From: Tatumella ptyseos
GTDB lineage: Bacteria; Pseudomonadota; Gammaproteobacteria; Enterobacterales; Enterobacteriaceae
NCBI RefSeq assembly: GCF_030552895.1
Contig: NZ_CP130649.1
Coordinates: forward strand, 1,116,001-1,180,000
Direction: 5' to 3'
Length of the DNA: 64,000 nucleotides
A program made the position numbers and the translations under genes. The notes beneath the pieces are model-generated. The model did no database searches. It saw only the letters and a program-made list of their open reading frames with translations, and had not been told where the DNA came from. The number at the start of each line of letters is the position of its first letter. Position 1 is the stretch's first letter. Shown here in pieces: positions 1 to 13,416 of the stretch.

Positions 1-1346
<1,346 letters not shown>

Positions 1347-1841
1347 ATGGTAGATAACAAAAAGCGTCCTAGTAAGGACCTCGATCGTATTGATCGCAAT
1401 ATATTGAATGAATTACAGAAGGATGGGCGAATCTCTAACGTAGAACTGTCAAAGCGAGTCGGCTTATCGCCAACACCTTGCTTAGAACGTGTACGTCGTT
1501 TAGAGCGTCAAGGTTTTATCTTGGGTTATACGGCACTGTTGAACCCTCATTACTTGGATGCTTCTTTACTCGTTTTCGTTGAGATAACTCTGAATCGTGG
1601 TGCTCCTGATGTCTTCGAACAATTCAATGCTGCGGTTCAAAAATTAGAAGAAACCCAAGAGTGTCATTTAGTCTCTGGCGATTTTGATTATCTGCTTAAA
1701 ACCCGCGTCCCTGATATGTCTGCCTACCGTAAACTGCTTGGTGAAACCCTGCTACGCTTACCCGGTGTGAACGACACAAGAACTTATGTTGTGATGGAAG
1801 AAGTTAAGCAAAGTAATCGTTTAGTGATCAAAACTCGCTAA
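1347..1841 (+). CDS. lrp: Leucine-responsive regulatory protein
   Basis: Global DNA-binding regulator of amino acid metabolism, nutrient transport and surface structures, acting as octamers and hexadecamers modulated by leucine. The protein has 164 residues, the same as E. coli Lrp, and is nearly identical along its length. The N-terminal helix-turn-helix covers roughly residues 12-60, including the recognition stretch LSKRVGLSPTPCLERVRR, followed by the C-terminal RAM ligand-binding and oligomerisation domain. The start is ATG at 1347, preceded by GAGAT. It sits between divergent trxB and downstream ftsK, the usual enterobacterial arrangement. Confidence 0.98.
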   Translation: MVDNKKRPSKDLDRIDRNILNELQKDGRISNVELSKRVGLSPTPCLERVRRLERQGFILGYTALLNPHYLDASLLVFVEITLNRGAPDVFEQFNAAVQKLEETQECHLVSGDFDYLLKTRVPDMSAYRKLLGETLLRLPGVNDTRTYVVMEEVKQSNRLVIKTR

Positions 1842-1878
1842 ACCAGACAGGTGCAAAGGCTGAATTTTTTCGGTACAC

Positions 1879-1898
1879 TCCTGTAAATGCATACAGGG
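1879..1898. promoter_or_regulatory. LexA box upstream of ftsK
   Basis: The sequence CTGTAAATGCATACAG at 1881-1896 matches the CTG-N10-CAG core of the LexA operator, with AT-rich centre. It lies 55 bases before the ftsK start and just downstream of a TACACT hexamer at 1874-1879 that could be a -10. In E. coli ftsK is a known SOS gene (dinH) with a LexA box in the same place, so SOS control of ftsK is inferred here. Confidence 0.8.
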
Positions 1899-1952
1899 AC
1901 AACGTATTAAGCGTTGTTCCTTCCTCCCTAGACAGGCACCTGGAGAGTACTC

Positions 1953-4900
1953 TTGAGCCAGGAATACATTGAAGATAAAGATATTGCATTAACCCCGATG
2001 AGTAGCGGACGCCGTCTACTAGAAGCACTACTAATTTTAGTAGCGCTATTTGCCGTCTATTTGATGGTTTCATTAGTCAGTTTCAACCCTTCTGATCCCA
2101 GCTGGTCACAAACCGCTTGGCACGAACCTATCCATAATTTAGGGGGTGGAATCGGTGCCTGGTTGGCGGATACCTTGCTCTTCATTTTCGGAATGATGGC
2201 TTATGCAATCCCAGTGGTTATCCTTGGCTTGTGCTGGATTGGTCACCGCTATCGTTTCAAAGAGCAACATTATGTCGACTTTTTTGCGATTGGACTGCGC
2301 TTGATTGGCGTGTTAAGCCTCGTCGTAACGACTTGTGGTTTAGCCTCGTTGAATGCCGATGATATTTGGTATTTCGCATCGGGAGGGGTGATCGGCAGTT
2401 TGGTCAGTAGTGCGATGTCGCAATATTTCGCTCCTGCTCTAGGTACACTGATTTTACTCTTCATCTGGGCGGCTGGTATTACCCTTTATACGGGATGGTC
2501 TTGGCTTACCATCGCCGAGAAAATCGGTAAATCTGTGATGGGGATACTCACCTTTGCGAGTCATCGTCGGGGAGAGGAGGTTTGGGAAGATGAGGAAGAG
2601 AGTGAACCCTTTGCTCCAGAGCAGATCGCTAATAGCCAGGCTCCAACCCCCAAAGCGAGCAAAAGTGTGTTCCGGCGCTTAGCCAACAAGCAGCCATTCT
2701 CTTCAGCTGCTACAGACCAACAGGATCCATTATTGGCTCCTCGTCCCGCAGTGCAGAAGCCGGTTACGCATGACGACTATGATCCGCTATTAGATTACGA
2801 TCCTTTATTGGACTATCAACCTAATGCTGAATTTTCCGCGGCGAAGCCTGAGCAATCAGTCGCTCCGTCATCGGTTGCCTTTACCGCTCCAGCCAGTGAG
2901 CAGGTAGAAAGTATTGAAAAGACAGTGGTTCAACCCTCTGCAGAGATAACACAGTCCCCTGCGCCAGTGATAGCGGATAGTCCTCGCGCCGAAAGCGTCG
3001 TGCCACCGGCAGAGATGCCAAAGCACAGTGTTCAGATAACCGAGCCTAAGTCTCAGCCTGTTTATCATTTTGAGATCCCGGCAGAGACCCGTGAATATCA
3101 ACCTGTTTCACAGCAAACAACGCGGAGCGATGCGGTCACCTCCGCGGTGACGCCTCAAGTGAGTACTCCTGCTGTGGAATTATCACAAATGCCCACAACG
3201 GCAGCGAGCATCGCAACGACTGCTGCCACCTCTACGGCATCAAGTACTAAACCGCAATCACCTTTTGCAGCAGCAGCTAGCATGGGCAAATTAACGACTC
3301 CTGATCTATCAGGTCAGAAACTTAAAGAGCCGAGTTATAACGCTCAGGTTAAGCAGGGGATAGGCCCAGAATTACCTCGCCCTAATCCGGTACGTATCCC
3401 TACACGCCGCGAATTGGCTTCTTATGGCATTAAACTGCCCTCACAACGGCAGGCTGAAGAAGAACTTCGTCAACGTCAAACTGGGACGTATCAGGAAGAA
3501 AATATTGATGATGAGCAAGCCCAGCATAATGCTGAACTTGCCGCACAATTTTCAGTACAACAAAAGCAACGCTATGCAGAGGTTGACGCTACTGACATCA
3601 CCGCACCAGATCCTGAAGAGCTGGCACAGCAAGAAGAACTGTCTCGCCAGTTCCATGCGTCGCAACAACAGCGTTATGAGCAACCTAACACCGTTGATAG
3701 CGTGCAAAAAACGCCGCTCGTCGATTTAGCCGATTTCAGTTTCTCGCCGATGGAAGAGTTAGTCTCTGAGACACCGAGTGAGCCACTCTTTACTATTACG
3801 CCTACCGAGCCGACCGCTCCTGCTCAGCCTGAACCGGTAATGCCGGTATACAGTGAAGCGGTTGAGGCAGCGCCAACGCCGGTTGCTCCAGATGAAGTCG
3901 AAAGCCAGAGTGCAGCAAAAGACAGTTTATTCCATCCATTCTTGGTACGACATGAGCAGCCTCTAGCCAAACCGACAACACCTCTGCCGACGCTAGACTT
4001 ATTGACGGCCCCTCCGGCTGAAGAAGAGCCCGTCGATATGTTCGCATTGGAGCAAACAGGGCAGTTGGTGGAAGCACGGCTTGCGGATTTCCGTATTAAA
4101 GCCGACGTCGTTGGTATTTCTCCGGGGCCGGTGATTACGCGGTTTGAGCTAGACCTTGCACCAGGAGTGAAAGCCGCCCGTATTTCCAACCTTTCCCGTG
4201 ACCTTGCTCGTTCACTTTCCGCTATTGCAGTGCGGGTGGTCGAAGTTATCCCAGGGAAACCCTATGTTGGCCTTGAACTACCTAACCAGCATCGCCAAAC
4301 CGTTTATCTTCGTGAAGTGCTAGATTGCCCAGCATTTCGAGATAATCCATCGCCATTGAGTGTGGTCCTCGGTAAAGATATTTCAGGTGATCCGGTGGTG
4401 GCCGACCTCGGTAAAATGCCGCACTTACTTGTTGCCGGTACTACCGGTTCGGGTAAATCTGTTGGTGTTAACGCAATGATCCTCAGTATCTTGTATAAAG
4501 CCACGCCAGATGAAGTACGCTTTATCATGATCGACCCGAAAATGTTGGAATTATCGGTCTATGAAGGGATCCCGCATCTGTTAACCGAAGTGGTTACCGA
4601 TATGAAGGATGCTGCCAATGCGCTGCGTTGGAGCGTGATGGAGATGGAGCGTCGCTATAAATTAATGTCGGCGCTCGGTGTTCGTAACCTAGCGGGCTAC
4701 AACGAGAAAATTGAACAAGCGGAAGCCATGGGACGTCCAATCCCTGACCCATTCTGGAAGCCAGGTGATAGCATGGATACTCAGCCGCCAGTCTTGGAAA
4801 AGCTTCCTTATATTGTTGTGATGGTCGACGAATTTGCCGACCTAATGATGGCAGTGGGTAAAAAAGTTGAAGAGCTAATTGCCCGTCTCGCCCAAAAAGC

Positions 4901-5462
4901 ACGTGCGGCTGGCATCCACTTGGTACTTGCGACACAGCGGCCATCGGTGGATGTTATTACCGGTTTGATCAAGGCTAACATCCCGACACGTATCGCCTTT
5001 ACGGTATCGAGTAAGATTGATTCCCGGACTATCCTTGACCAAGGTGGTGCAGAGTCCTTACTTGGAATGGGGGATATGCTTTATATGCCGCCAAACTCAT
5101 CAATGCCAGTGCGGGTACATGGTGCCTTCGTCCGTGACCAAGAAGTGCATGCCGTGGTTCAAGATTGGAAAGCTCGGGGTCGACCGCAATATATCGATAG
5201 TATTACTGCGGGTGATGAGAGTGAAAATGGCGCTGGGGGACTCGACGGTAATGGCGAGGATCTCGATCCGCTGTTTGACCAAGCGGTAGCCTTTGTGGTG
5301 GAAAAACGTCGAGCCTCCATCTCAGGTGTTCAGCGTCAATTCCGTATCGGTTATAACCGGGCGGCGCGGATTATTGAGCAGATGGAAGCGCAGGGGATTG
5401 TCTCCGAGCCAGGCAATAACGGTAACCGAGAGGTTCTCTCACCCCCTCCTCACGAGATGTAA
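1953..5462 (+). CDS. ftsK: DNA translocase FtsK
   Basis: Septum-anchored motor that pumps chromosome DNA at division and activates XerCD recombination at dif. Translation starts at TTG 1953, as in E. coli, where the first eight residues (MSQEYIED) are the same. Four membrane segments lie in residues 25-190. A long low-complexity Pro/Gln/Glu linker follows to about 700. The RecA-like motor has Walker A GTTGSGKS at 829-836 and the Walker B aspartate at 959. The C-terminal gamma winged helix (near 1105-1169) includes [14 protein letters not shown], which reads KOPS. At 1169 residues it is about 160 shorter than E. coli FtsK, all in the linker. Residues 276-288 carry a tandem YDPLLD repeat. Confidence 0.97.
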   Translation: MSQEYIEDKDIALTPMSSGRRLLEALLILVALFAVYLMVSLVSFNPSDPSWSQTAWHEPIHNLGGGIGAWLADTLLFIFGMMAYAIPVVILGLCWIGHRYRFKEQHYVDFFAIGLRLIGVLSLVVTTCGLASLNADDIWYFASGGVIGSLVSSAMSQYFAPALGTLILLFIWAAGITLYTGWSWLTIAEKIGKSVMGILTFASHRRGEEVWEDEEESEPFAPEQIANSQAPTPKASKSVFRRLANKQPFSSAATDQQDPLLAPRPAVQKPVTHDDYDPLLDYDPLLDYQPNAEFSAAKPEQSVAPSSVAFTAPASEQVESIEKTVVQPSAEITQSPAPVIADSPRAESVVPPAEMPKHSVQITEPKSQPVYHFEIPAETREYQPVSQQTTRSDAVTSAVTPQVSTPAVELSQMPTTAASIATTAATSTASSTKPQSPFAAAASMGKLTTPDLSGQKLKEPSYNAQVKQGIGPELPRPNPVRIPTRRELASYGIKLPSQRQAEEELRQRQTGTYQEENIDDEQAQHNAELAAQFSVQQKQRYAEVDATDITAPDPEELAQQEELSRQFHASQQQRYEQPNTVDSVQKTPLVDLADFSFSPMEELVSETPSEPLFTITPTEPTAPAQPEPVMPVYSEAVEAAPTPVAPDEVESQSAAKDSLFHPFLVRHEQPLAKPTTPLPTLDLLTAPPAEEEPVDMFALEQTGQLVEARLADFRIKADVVGISPGPVITRFELDLAPGVKAARISNLSRDLARSLSAIAVRVVEVIPGKPYVGLELPNQHRQTVYLREVLDCPAFRDNPSPLSVVLGKDISGDPVVADLGKMPHLLVAGTTGSGKSVGVNAMILSILYKATPDEVRFIMIDPKMLELSVYEGIPHLLTEVVTDMKDAANALRWSVMEMERRYKLMSALGVRNLAGYNEKIEQAEAMGRPIPDPFWKPGDSMDTQPPVLEKLPYIVVMVDEFADLMMAVGKKVEELIARLAQKARAAGIHLVLATQRPSVDVITGLIKANIPTRIAFTVSSKIDSRTILDQGGAESLLGMGDMLYMPPNSSMPVRVHGAFVRDQEVHAVVQDWKARGRPQYIDSITAGDESENGAGGLDGNGEDLDPLFDQAVAFVVEKRRASISGVQRQFRIGYNRAARIIEQMEAQGIVSEPGNNGNREVLSPPPHEM

Positions 5463-5482
5463 TCACGTACTCGTATTAAGAA

Positions 5483-5508
5483 ATAGGCCAGAGTTAACTC
5501 TGGCCTAT
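5483..5508. terminator. Hairpin after ftsK
   Basis: A perfect palindrome, GGCCAGAG-TTAA-CTCTGGCC flanked by ATA and TAT, begins 21 bases after the ftsK stop codon. It is followed by TGTTTATG rather than a long T run. It probably ends or processes ftsK mRNA before lolA, though some readthrough is likely. Confidence 0.6.
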
Positions 5509-5623
5509 TGTTTATGCAAAGAGTGCCCCCATATCAACTTTACACCCATTCTGCTGTTCGATCGGCAAAGTAGTGGCTACAGTTATTCAACCTCGAGCAA
5601 GAATTTATAAGGAATTATCAGTG

Positions 5624-6235
5624 ATGAAAAAGATGATCGTTGCCACAGGATTAATCGCAGGTTTACTTTCTGTCCAGGCTTTTGCCGACGATGCTGCGGC
5701 GCTGCAATCACGCCTTAATAAAGTGAATAGCTTCCATGCAAGCTTTACCCAAACGGTCACCGACGGTTCCGGTGCAAACGTGCAACAAGGACAAGGCGAA
5801 CTATGGGTAAAGCGTCCCAGTCTTTTTAACTGGCATATGACCGCTCCGGATGAAAGCACTATTATTTCCGATGGGAAAACGCTCTGGTTTTATAATCCCT
5901 TCGTCGAACAAGTGAGTGCGACCTGGCTAAAAAACGCGACCAGCAACACACCGTTTATGCTTATTGCCCGTAACCAACGTTCCGATTGGAAAAACTATAA
6001 CGTGACTCAGCAAGGCGACCACTTTGCATTGACCCCTAAAAATGGTGGCGGTAATCTGAAACAATTTAGTATTGATGTCACGCCAGAAGGGACGATCAAT
6101 CAGTTCAGCGCGATCGAGCAAGATGGTCAACGCAGTAACTACCAACTGAAAAGCCAAAAAAATGGCCCTATCGATGCTGCGAAATTCCAGTTCACTCCGC
6201 CTAAAGGTGTGACAGTGGATGACCAACGTCAATAA
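5624..6235 (+). CDS. lolA: Outer-membrane lipoprotein carrier protein LolA
   Basis: Periplasmic chaperone that takes lipoproteins released by LolCDE across the periplasm to LolB. Starting at ATG 5624 gives 203 residues, the same as E. coli LolA, with AAGGA 10 bases upstream; an in-frame GTG three bases earlier is a possible alternative. A Sec signal peptide of 21 residues ends ...VQAFA before DDAA. The rest is the unclosed beta-barrel fold with a C-terminal stretch ending VDDQRQ. It is followed 15 bases later by rarA, the conserved ftsK-lolA-rarA-serS order. Confidence 0.96.
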   Translation: MKKMIVATGLIAGLLSVQAFADDAAALQSRLNKVNSFHASFTQTVTDGSGANVQQGQGELWVKRPSLFNWHMTAPDESTIISDGKTLWFYNPFVEQVSATWLKNATSNTPFMLIARNQRSDWKNYNVTQQGDHFALTPKNGGGNLKQFSIDVTPEGTINQFSAIEQDGQRSNYQLKSQKNGPIDAAKFQFTPPKGVTVDDQRQ

Positions 6236-6250
6236 ATAATAAGGTTTACC

Positions 6251-7600
6251 GTGAGTAATTTAACATTAGATTTTGCACCGGTTGAATTTCAACCTCTTGC
6301 AGCTCGAATGCGTCCCACCACGCTTGATGACTATGTGGGACAACAGCACATCCTTGCTCCCGGTAAACCCTTGGCGAAAGCCATTAAAGCTGGTCAGCTG
6401 CATTCGATGATCCTCTGGGGCCCGCCCGGTACAGGGAAGACTACGCTGGCGGAGATTATGGCGTTTTACGCGCAAGCCCAAGTTTCACGGGTTTCAGCGG
6501 TAACCTCTGGGATTAAGGAAATCCGTGAGGCGATCGAACTCGCCCGAATCAATCGCCAATCTGGCCAGCGTACCATTCTCTTTGTCGACGAGGTCCACCG
6601 GTTCAACAAAAGCCAACAGGATGCGTTTTTACCGCACATCGAAGACGGTACTATCACCTTTATTGGCGCGACTACGGAAAATCCCTCGTTCGAATTAAAT
6701 TCAGCATTGTTGTCGCGCGCGCGGGTTTATTTACTGAAATCGCTGACGCTTGCAGACGTTGAAGCCATTCTCGATCAAGCGATGGCAGACTCTGAACGTG
6801 GCTTGGCGGGACAAAATCTTTATTTGCCAGATACCACCCGAAAGATGATAGCAGAGCTCGTCAATGGCGATGCGCGTCGCGCACTTAACACCTTAGAGAT
6901 GATGGCAGATATGGCCGAAGAATCATCGCCAGGCCAGCGACTGCTCACGCCGGAACTCCTTATAGAGATTGCGGGTGAACGCAGCGCGCGGTTTGATAAT
7001 AAGGGTGACCGTTTCTATGATCTTATTTCTGCTGTGCATAAGTCCGTGCGCGGATCGTCACCGGACGCAGCGCTGTACTGGTATGCCCGCATCATCACGG
7101 CTGGCGGTGACCCGCTTTATGTGGCTCGCCGCCTGTTAGCGATTGCGTCTGAGGATGTCGGTAATGCCGACCCACGTGGAATGCAAGTGGCCATAGCGGC
7201 CTGGGATTGTTATACCCGTGTCGGACCCGCCGAAGGGGAAAGGGCAATCGCTCAAGCGCTGGTCTATTTGGCCTGTGCGCCGAAAAGTAATGCCGTCTAT
7301 AACGCCTTTAATCAAGCGATGCACGATGCACGCCATTCGCCAGACTACGATGTGCCTGACCATCTGCGTAATGCGCCGACGGCGTTAATGAAAGAGATGG
7401 GGCTAAAAAAAGAGTATCGTTACGCTCACGATGAACCCCACGCCTACGCGGCAGGTGAGAACTATTTTCCGCCAGAAATGGCAGACAAAAGGTACTATCA
7501 GCCTACCTCTCGGGGATTAGAAGCGAAAATTGCTGAAAAACTCGCCTGGCTTACTGAACAGGATCATAATAGTCCGACAAAACGCTACCGCAGCAATTAA
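6251..7600 (+). CDS. rarA: Replication-associated recombination protein RarA (MgsA)
   Basis: AAA+ ATPase of the clamp-loader/WRNIP1 family, acting at stalled replication forks. Starts at GTG 6251 with MSNLTLDF, as E. coli MSNLSLDF. Walker [10 protein letters not shown] is at residues 57-65, Walker B with FVDEVHRF near 112-120, and the sensor motif IGATTENP follows. The C-terminal half holds the tetramerisation region with GDPLYVARR. The length is 449 against 447 in E. coli. It is cotranscribed or closely spaced with lolA. No key residue is missing. Confidence 0.96.
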   Translation: MSNLTLDFAPVEFQPLAARMRPTTLDDYVGQQHILAPGKPLAKAIKAGQLHSMILWGPPGTGKTTLAEIMAFYAQAQVSRVSAVTSGIKEIREAIELARINRQSGQRTILFVDEVHRFNKSQQDAFLPHIEDGTITFIGATTENPSFELNSALLSRARVYLLKSLTLADVEAILDQAMADSERGLAGQNLYLPDTTRKMIAELVNGDARRALNTLEMMADMAEESSPGQRLLTPELLIEIAGERSARFDNKGDRFYDLISAVHKSVRGSSPDAALYWYARIITAGGDPLYVARRLLAIASEDVGNADPRGMQVAIAAWDCYTRVGPAEGERAIAQALVYLACAPKSNAVYNAFNQAMHDARHSPDYDVPDHLRNAPTALMKEMGLKKEYRYAHDEPHAYAAGENYFPPEMADKRYYQPTSRGLEAKIAEKLAWLTEQDHNSPTKRYRSN

Positions 7601-7617
7601 CATTCCGGTAATCTGAT

Positions 7618-7652
7618 ACTTATCGTCGTCGTTTACCACGACAAGTTTTTTT
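7618..7652 (+). terminator. Probable terminator after rarA
   Basis: ACTT-ATC-GTCGT can pair with ACGAC-AAGT with a three-base bulge, followed directly by a run of seven or more T. It lies between rarA and serS. The imperfect stem makes it a moderate call. Confidence 0.45.
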
Positions 7653-7664
7653 CCACTTACATAA

Positions 7665-8969
<1,305 letters not shown>

Positions 8970-8985
8970 CGCGTCTCTTTATAAG

Positions 8986-9016
8986 AAGCTCCACCCGCCA
9001 AGGTGGAGCTTTTTTT
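8986..9016 (+). terminator. Rho-independent terminator of serS
   Basis: AAGCTCCACC pairs with GGTGGAGCTT around a six-base loop, followed by seven T. It begins 17 bases after the serS stop. Confidence 0.9.
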
Positions 9017-9119
9017 ATGCCGAAACAAAAAGTGCCTTCGATACTTTCCCTCAATTGACTTTGCCGTAATCCCTGCCATTATTCGCTCACTTTTATTCTT
9101 CTGAGTTATCCCAACCACC

Positions 9120-10280
9120 ATGTCGGCGCTATCACGTCCCGTTATTCTGTTATTAAGTGGCTTGCTACTTTTAACAGTATGTATTGCTGTGCTCAATACA
9201 CAGATCCCGCTTTGGCTCTCGCATGAGTCATGGTCAACCTTGCAAATCGGATTAATTAGTTCAGCTTTTTTCACCGGAAATTTAACCGGGACACTCTTTG
9301 CGGGCAAATTAATTAATCGGCTGGGTTTTAATCGTAGTTACTACTTAGCGACGGCAATATTTGCGATAGCAACGTTGGTCTTGGTATTCAGTCACTCGTT
9401 TGAAAGCTGGGCATTTTGGCGCTTTATAGCGGGCAATGGCTGTGCCTTACTCTGGGTGATAGTGGAGAGCGCATTACTTTGCTCTGGTACGCTATCCAAC
9501 CGCGGGCGTCTACTTGCGGCCTATATGATTGTCTATTACCTCGGAACGGTATTGGGGCAACTCTTTATTAGCGCAATGCCACTCTCGATTACCACCTTGG
9601 TTCCAGCGTTAGTTACCCTGATGATGCTCGCGATTCTTCCATTATTATTTGTTGTGGTGACCGCAGGCGAAGCAGAAGAGGCCTTAGAGACACCAAAACA
9701 GCCGGGTGTAATGAAGATGTTCTTCCGCCGTCAATCTCGTTTGGGGATCAATGGCTGCATCATCTCTGGTGTGGTGTTGGGATCACTCTATGGATTAATG
9801 CCACTCTATCTTTCCCATAAAGGCATGAGCGACAGTAACGTTGGCTATTGGATGGCGCTATTAATCAGCGCTGGGATTATCGCGCAGTGGCCATTAGGGA
9901 AATTAGCCGACCGTTACGGGCGGTTATTGGTCTTGCGTGTACAAGTCTTTGTGGTAATTCTGGCAGCAATTGCCATGTTAATGAATGCCTCCTTGGTCGC
10001 TGGATTATTTATTCTTGGCAGTGCAGGATTTACGCTATATCCGGTAGCGATGGCGTGGGCTTGTGAGAAGGTAAGTAAGAGTGAACTTATTCCGATGAAT
10101 CAGGCATTGTTGCTGAGTTATACCGCGGGAAGCTTAGCGGGACCAGCTATCACATCTTTATTAATGGAAACGTGGTCAGATAATATCCTATTTGTCATGA
10201 TTGCTATTGTGTCGTTCGTCTATTTAATGATGTTACTACGCAAAACTGACCAGCACGCAACGCCTATCGCTCACGCATAA
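9120..10280 (+). CDS. ycaD: MFS transporter YcaD
   Basis: Inner-membrane major facilitator superfamily protein with about 12 membrane segments over 386 residues; substrate unknown. The sequence follows E. coli YcaD closely, including [25 protein letters not shown], and the cytoplasmic-loop motif [15 protein letters not shown] near residue 260. The ATG at 9120 has no clear ribosome binding site, but no better start is seen. It converges with ycaO across a shared terminator. E. coli has ycaM, ycaN, ycaK and pfl genes between these two. Confidence 0.93.
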   Translation: MSALSRPVILLLSGLLLLTVCIAVLNTQIPLWLSHESWSTLQIGLISSAFFTGNLTGTLFAGKLINRLGFNRSYYLATAIFAIATLVLVFSHSFESWAFWRFIAGNGCALLWVIVESALLCSGTLSNRGRLLAAYMIVYYLGTVLGQLFISAMPLSITTLVPALVTLMMLAILPLLFVVVTAGEAEEALETPKQPGVMKMFFRRQSRLGINGCIISGVVLGSLYGLMPLYLSHKGMSDSNVGYWMALLISAGIIAQWPLGKLADRYGRLLVLRVQVFVVILAAIAMLMNASLVAGLFILGSAGFTLYPVAMAWACEKVSKSELIPMNQALLLSYTAGSLAGPAITSLLMETWSDNILFVMIAIVSFVYLMMLLRKTDQHATPIAHA

Positions 10281-10307
10281 AAAAAGGCCTCGAAAGAGGC
10301 CTTATTT
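10278..10307. terminator. Bidirectional terminator between ycaD and ycaO
   Basis: AAGGCCTC-GAAA-GAGGCCTT, with a GAAA tetraloop, is preceded by an A run and followed by a T-rich stretch. It serves the convergent genes ycaD (plus) and ycaO (minus). Confidence 0.8.
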
Positions 10308-10318
10308 CTTATACTCAA

Positions 10319-12079
10319 TTAGCCTTGCGCATGTTGACGCTTAGCGGCTTGTAATTTCTCGTAAGCCGCTAGTAAGGATTGATGTGCAGGAAAAGCCTTC
10401 AATGCCGCATCGACTTCTTGTAATCCGTAAAACGGCGCTTCACCGCTTACGGCGGCTGAGGCTGCCTCGACCGTCTCTGGACCATACATCTTATTGAAGG
10501 CATTGAGGTAGTCGACTGCATGGCGTTCATCTTCTAGTGCCAGAAGCAACAGAGTCTGTAAGCAACGATAATAATTAGCACGCTCAGCGCTGAAAACCGA
10601 ACCGTTAAATTCGATTGTCCATTCTGCCCACGTTAATGCCTGATCAATATCGCCACCGGCTAAAGCCAACATCGATTTTAACTCACCGACCCGTAACGTT
10701 GACCATCCATTATCTTTACCAGTGGCAATACCCAACAATTCACGCACGCGGGTAAAGTCATCTAAACCATGGTCATCAAGCGTTGAAATGAGTTCTAAGT
10801 ACTCTTCTGGTTCCCACTCCGAGCCTGGCAGCGACAGGATGATCTGACGTAAATCAGCACCCATGTTATTGTTAGCTAGCAATAAGTCTTCGGCAGGATA
10901 GATGTCTGACATGCCCGGCACGATGATACGGCAGGCATAGACACCTAAATGCTCGTAATCGGCGATATACACTTCTTGCTGTGCTTGTTGGAAAATGGCC
11001 ATCAAGGTACTGAACTCTTGCTCAGTGGAGCCTGAAAATGACCAATCAACGAAAGAATAGTCCGCGCCATCTTTAAACATGTCCCATGAAATCAGACCAC
11101 TTGAGTCAATAAAGTGAGTTTCAAGGTTAGTATGTTCTGCCACTTCTTCATCATCGAAGGTTGGGGGAGTGAAGACATCCAGATCTTTTAAGCCCCGTCC
11201 TTGTAGCAACTCGGTCACAGTACGTTCAAGTGCCACGCCAAAATCTGGGTGTGCACCAAAGGAGGCGAAGCAGGTGCCATTGCTCGGATTGAAGAGTACG
11301 ACACAGATCACCGGGTATTGACCGCCTAATGATGCATCGTAAGACAGGATTGGAAAGCCTTCTGCTTCAAGACGCGCGATAGCTTCGGTCACGCTAGGAT
11401 AGCGTGCTAACACGTCAGCCGGGATTTCAGGCAAGCTGATCGATTCGGCAATAATTTTATTTTTTACATAACGCTCAAAGACTTCGGATAACCCTTGGAC
11501 ACGCGCTTCATTAGCGGTGTTACCTGCAGACATTCCATTAGAGACATAAAGGTTGCCAATAATGTTCATAGGGATATAGACGGTCTGGAGATCAGATTGG
11601 CGGGTAAAAGGCAGGGCGCAAATGCCTCGCTGGTGATTACCGGATTGCAGATCGATCAAGTCCGAACCACTCAGTTCGTTTTCAGGATCGTAAAATTTAC
11701 GCAGGCGAGTATCGAGTATCCCTTCGGGTAGCGAATCATCGTCGCTTAATGGGAACCATTTTTCATCTGGATAGTGTACAAAGGGACCATTCGCGACGTC
11801 ATCCCCCAGCCAGAAGTCGGCAAAGAAGTAGTTAGTCGATAAACGTTCGAAATACTCACCTAACGCGGATGCCAATGCGGCTTTTTGGGTTGCCCCTTTA
11901 CCATTCGTGAAGCATAACGCGCAGTCTTTATCACGAACGTGAACTGACCAGACATTAGGAACAGGGTTAAGCCATGAAGCTTCTTCGATAGTGAAGCCAA
12001 GCTGCTGAAGTTTATCTTGAAAACGACTGATAGAATCTTCAAGGGCGGCATCTTTGCCGGGGATAAAGGTTTGCGTCAT
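10319..12079 (-). CDS. ycaO: YcaO protein, ribosomal S12 methylthiolation accessory factor
   Basis: E. coli YcaO is reported to help RimO in beta-methylthiolation of ribosomal protein S12. The YcaO ATP-binding fold is seen: ALGEYFERL near residue 75 and SAGNTANEAR...EVFERY near 180-205 supply the usual glutamate, asparagine and arginine contacts. The C-terminal part (about 430-575) is helical and TPR-like, as in the enterobacterial orthologue. The length of 586 equals E. coli. The C-terminus lacks the PxPxP tail of azoline-forming YcaO enzymes. In E. coli the gene lies upstream of focA-pflB; those genes are absent here, and the gene is monocistronic. Confidence 0.94.
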   Translation of the reverse strand: MTQTFIPGKDAALEDSISRFQDKLQQLGFTIEEASWLNPVPNVWSVHVRDKDCALCFTNGKGATQKAALASALGEYFERLSTNYFFADFWLGDDVANGPFVHYPDEKWFPLSDDDSLPEGILDTRLRKFYDPENELSGSDLIDLQSGNHQRGICALPFTRQSDLQTVYIPMNIIGNLYVSNGMSAGNTANEARVQGLSEVFERYVKNKIIAESISLPEIPADVLARYPSVTEAIARLEAEGFPILSYDASLGGQYPVICVVLFNPSNGTCFASFGAHPDFGVALERTVTELLQGRGLKDLDVFTPPTFDDEEVAEHTNLETHFIDSSGLISWDMFKDGADYSFVDWSFSGSTEQEFSTLMAIFQQAQQEVYIADYEHLGVYACRIIVPGMSDIYPAEDLLLANNNMGADLRQIILSLPGSEWEPEEYLELISTLDDHGLDDFTRVRELLGIATGKDNGWSTLRVGELKSMLALAGGDIDQALTWAEWTIEFNGSVFSAERANYYRCLQTLLLLALEDERHAVDYLNAFNKMYGPETVEAASAAVSGEAPFYGLQEVDAALKAFPAHQSLLAAYEKLQAAKRQHAQG

Positions 12080-12106
12080 CGTGGCGCTCTCTGGTTAATC
12101 TAGAAA

Positions 12107-12148
12107 TGATAGCGGCTATCATACGTTTTTTCGCTGCGAGCGGCTATC
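12107..12148. promoter_or_regulatory. Inverted repeat plus repeated half element before ycaO
   Basis: TGATAG-CGG-CTATCA at 12107-12121 is a perfect inverted repeat, 28 bases upstream of the ycaO start. The ten-base word AGCGGCTATC within it recurs at 12139-12148. This resembles an operator with a second half-site, placed in the divergent ycaO-serC region. I do not recognise the regulator. The rest of the 194-base gap (12080-12273) holds the serC promoter and Shine-Dalgarno AAAGGGTGAAGG. Confidence 0.35.
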
Positions 12149-12273
12149 GTTGTGCAGGGTTTTCCAGCAATCTTTGCCCTTAGAGAGATTATCTATTGCA
12201 GCAATAATCTGGCAGTGATAAAACCGAAGGCTCAGCACAAATTCTTTGACAGAATAATAAAGGGTGAAGGTCA

Positions 12274-13359
12274 ATGACGCAGGTGTTCAATTTTAGTTCC
12301 GGTCCCGCTATGTTACCAAAAGCAGTGTTAGAACAAGTTCAAGCAGAACTGCTCGATTGGCAAGGGCTAGGAACCTCAGTAATGGAAATCAGCCACCGTA
12401 GTAAAGAGTTTATTGCCGTGGCCGAAACAGCAGAACAAGATCTCCGTGACTTACTTTCCATTCCTGCTAACTATAAAGTCTTATTTTGTCAGGGCGGTGC
12501 GCGAGCGCAATTCGCTGCTATCCCTGCCAATCTGCTGGGCTCAGCCCAGCAGGCAGATTACATTGATGGTGGCTACTGGGCGCACAGTGCGATCAACGAA
12601 GCCGCGAAATTCTGTACCCCGAATGTTATCGATATTAAAACGACGGAAAATGGTAAGGTCGCATTACTGCCGATGAATGAATGGCAGTTATCGGATCAAT
12701 CAGCTTATGTCCACTACTGTCCGAATGAAACTATCGATGGAACAGCGATTGACGAAGAGCCCGATTTTGGCGATCGTCTGGTGGTTGCTGACCTGTCCTC
12801 TACCATCCTTTCTCGTCCTTTAGACATTAGCCGTTATGGCGTTATTTATGCGGGCGCTCAAAAGAATATCGGGCCTGCAGGGCTAACCCTAGTCATTGTC
12901 CGTGAGGATTTGTTAGGTAAAACCCTTCAACAATTCCCATCAGTACTCGATTTCAAAACCTTAGCAGACAATGATTCGATGTTTAATACCCCGCCGACCT
13001 TTGCATGGTATTTATCGGGTCTAGTCTTCAAATGGCTAAAAGCGCAGGGCGGAATTGAGGCAATGGCGAAGAAGAACCAAACTAAAGCTGATTTACTCTA
13101 TGGAACCATTGATCATAGCGATTTCTATCGTAACAATGTGATTGCGCGTAACCGTTCAAAAATGAATGTTCCTTTCCAACTTGCCGACGCTAACCTTGAT
13201 AAGTTGTTCTTAGAAGAGTCATTAGCAGCAGGCCTACACGCCCTGAAAGGGCACCGCGCCGTCGGTGGAATGCGCGCCTCAATTTATAATGCAATGCCTT
13301 TAGAAGGCGTTCAAGCGTTGACAGCTTTCATGCAAGACTTTGCTCAACGCCACGGTTAA
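12274..13359 (+). CDS. serC: Phosphoserine/phosphohydroxythreonine aminotransferase
   Basis: PLP enzyme of serine and pyridoxal phosphate biosynthesis, moving the amino group from glutamate to 3-phosphohydroxypyruvate. It has 361 residues (E. coli 362). The PLP-binding lysine is K197 in [12 protein letters not shown]. The N-terminal [11 protein letters not shown] and C-terminal [15 protein letters not shown] are family hallmarks. The start is ATG 12274 after AAAGGGTGAAGG. The gene is followed 57 bases later by aroA, the conserved serC-aroA operon that joins serine and chorismate supply. Confidence 0.97.
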   Translation: MTQVFNFSSGPAMLPKAVLEQVQAELLDWQGLGTSVMEISHRSKEFIAVAETAEQDLRDLLSIPANYKVLFCQGGARAQFAAIPANLLGSAQQADYIDGGYWAHSAINEAAKFCTPNVIDIKTTENGKVALLPMNEWQLSDQSAYVHYCPNETIDGTAIDEEPDFGDRLVVADLSSTILSRPLDISRYGVIYAGAQKNIGPAGLTLVIVREDLLGKTLQQFPSVLDFKTLADNDSMFNTPPTFAWYLSGLVFKWLKAQGGIEAMAKKNQTKADLLYGTIDHSDFYRNNVIARNRSKMNVPFQLADANLDKLFLEESLAAGLHALKGHRAVGGMRASIYNAMPLEGVQALTAFMQDFAQRHG

Positions 13360-13416
13360 TTTTCAACATCACACTTCCCTCGCGTTAGCGGGGAAAGTGG
13401 TTATATGAGTATTTTA

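Noticed and set aside
10319..12079. YcaO as part of a thiazole/oxazole-modified peptide cluster
   Set aside because: No precursor peptide, dehydrogenase or docking partner is nearby, the C-terminal PxPxP is absent, and the length and neighbours match the housekeeping enterobacterial YcaO.
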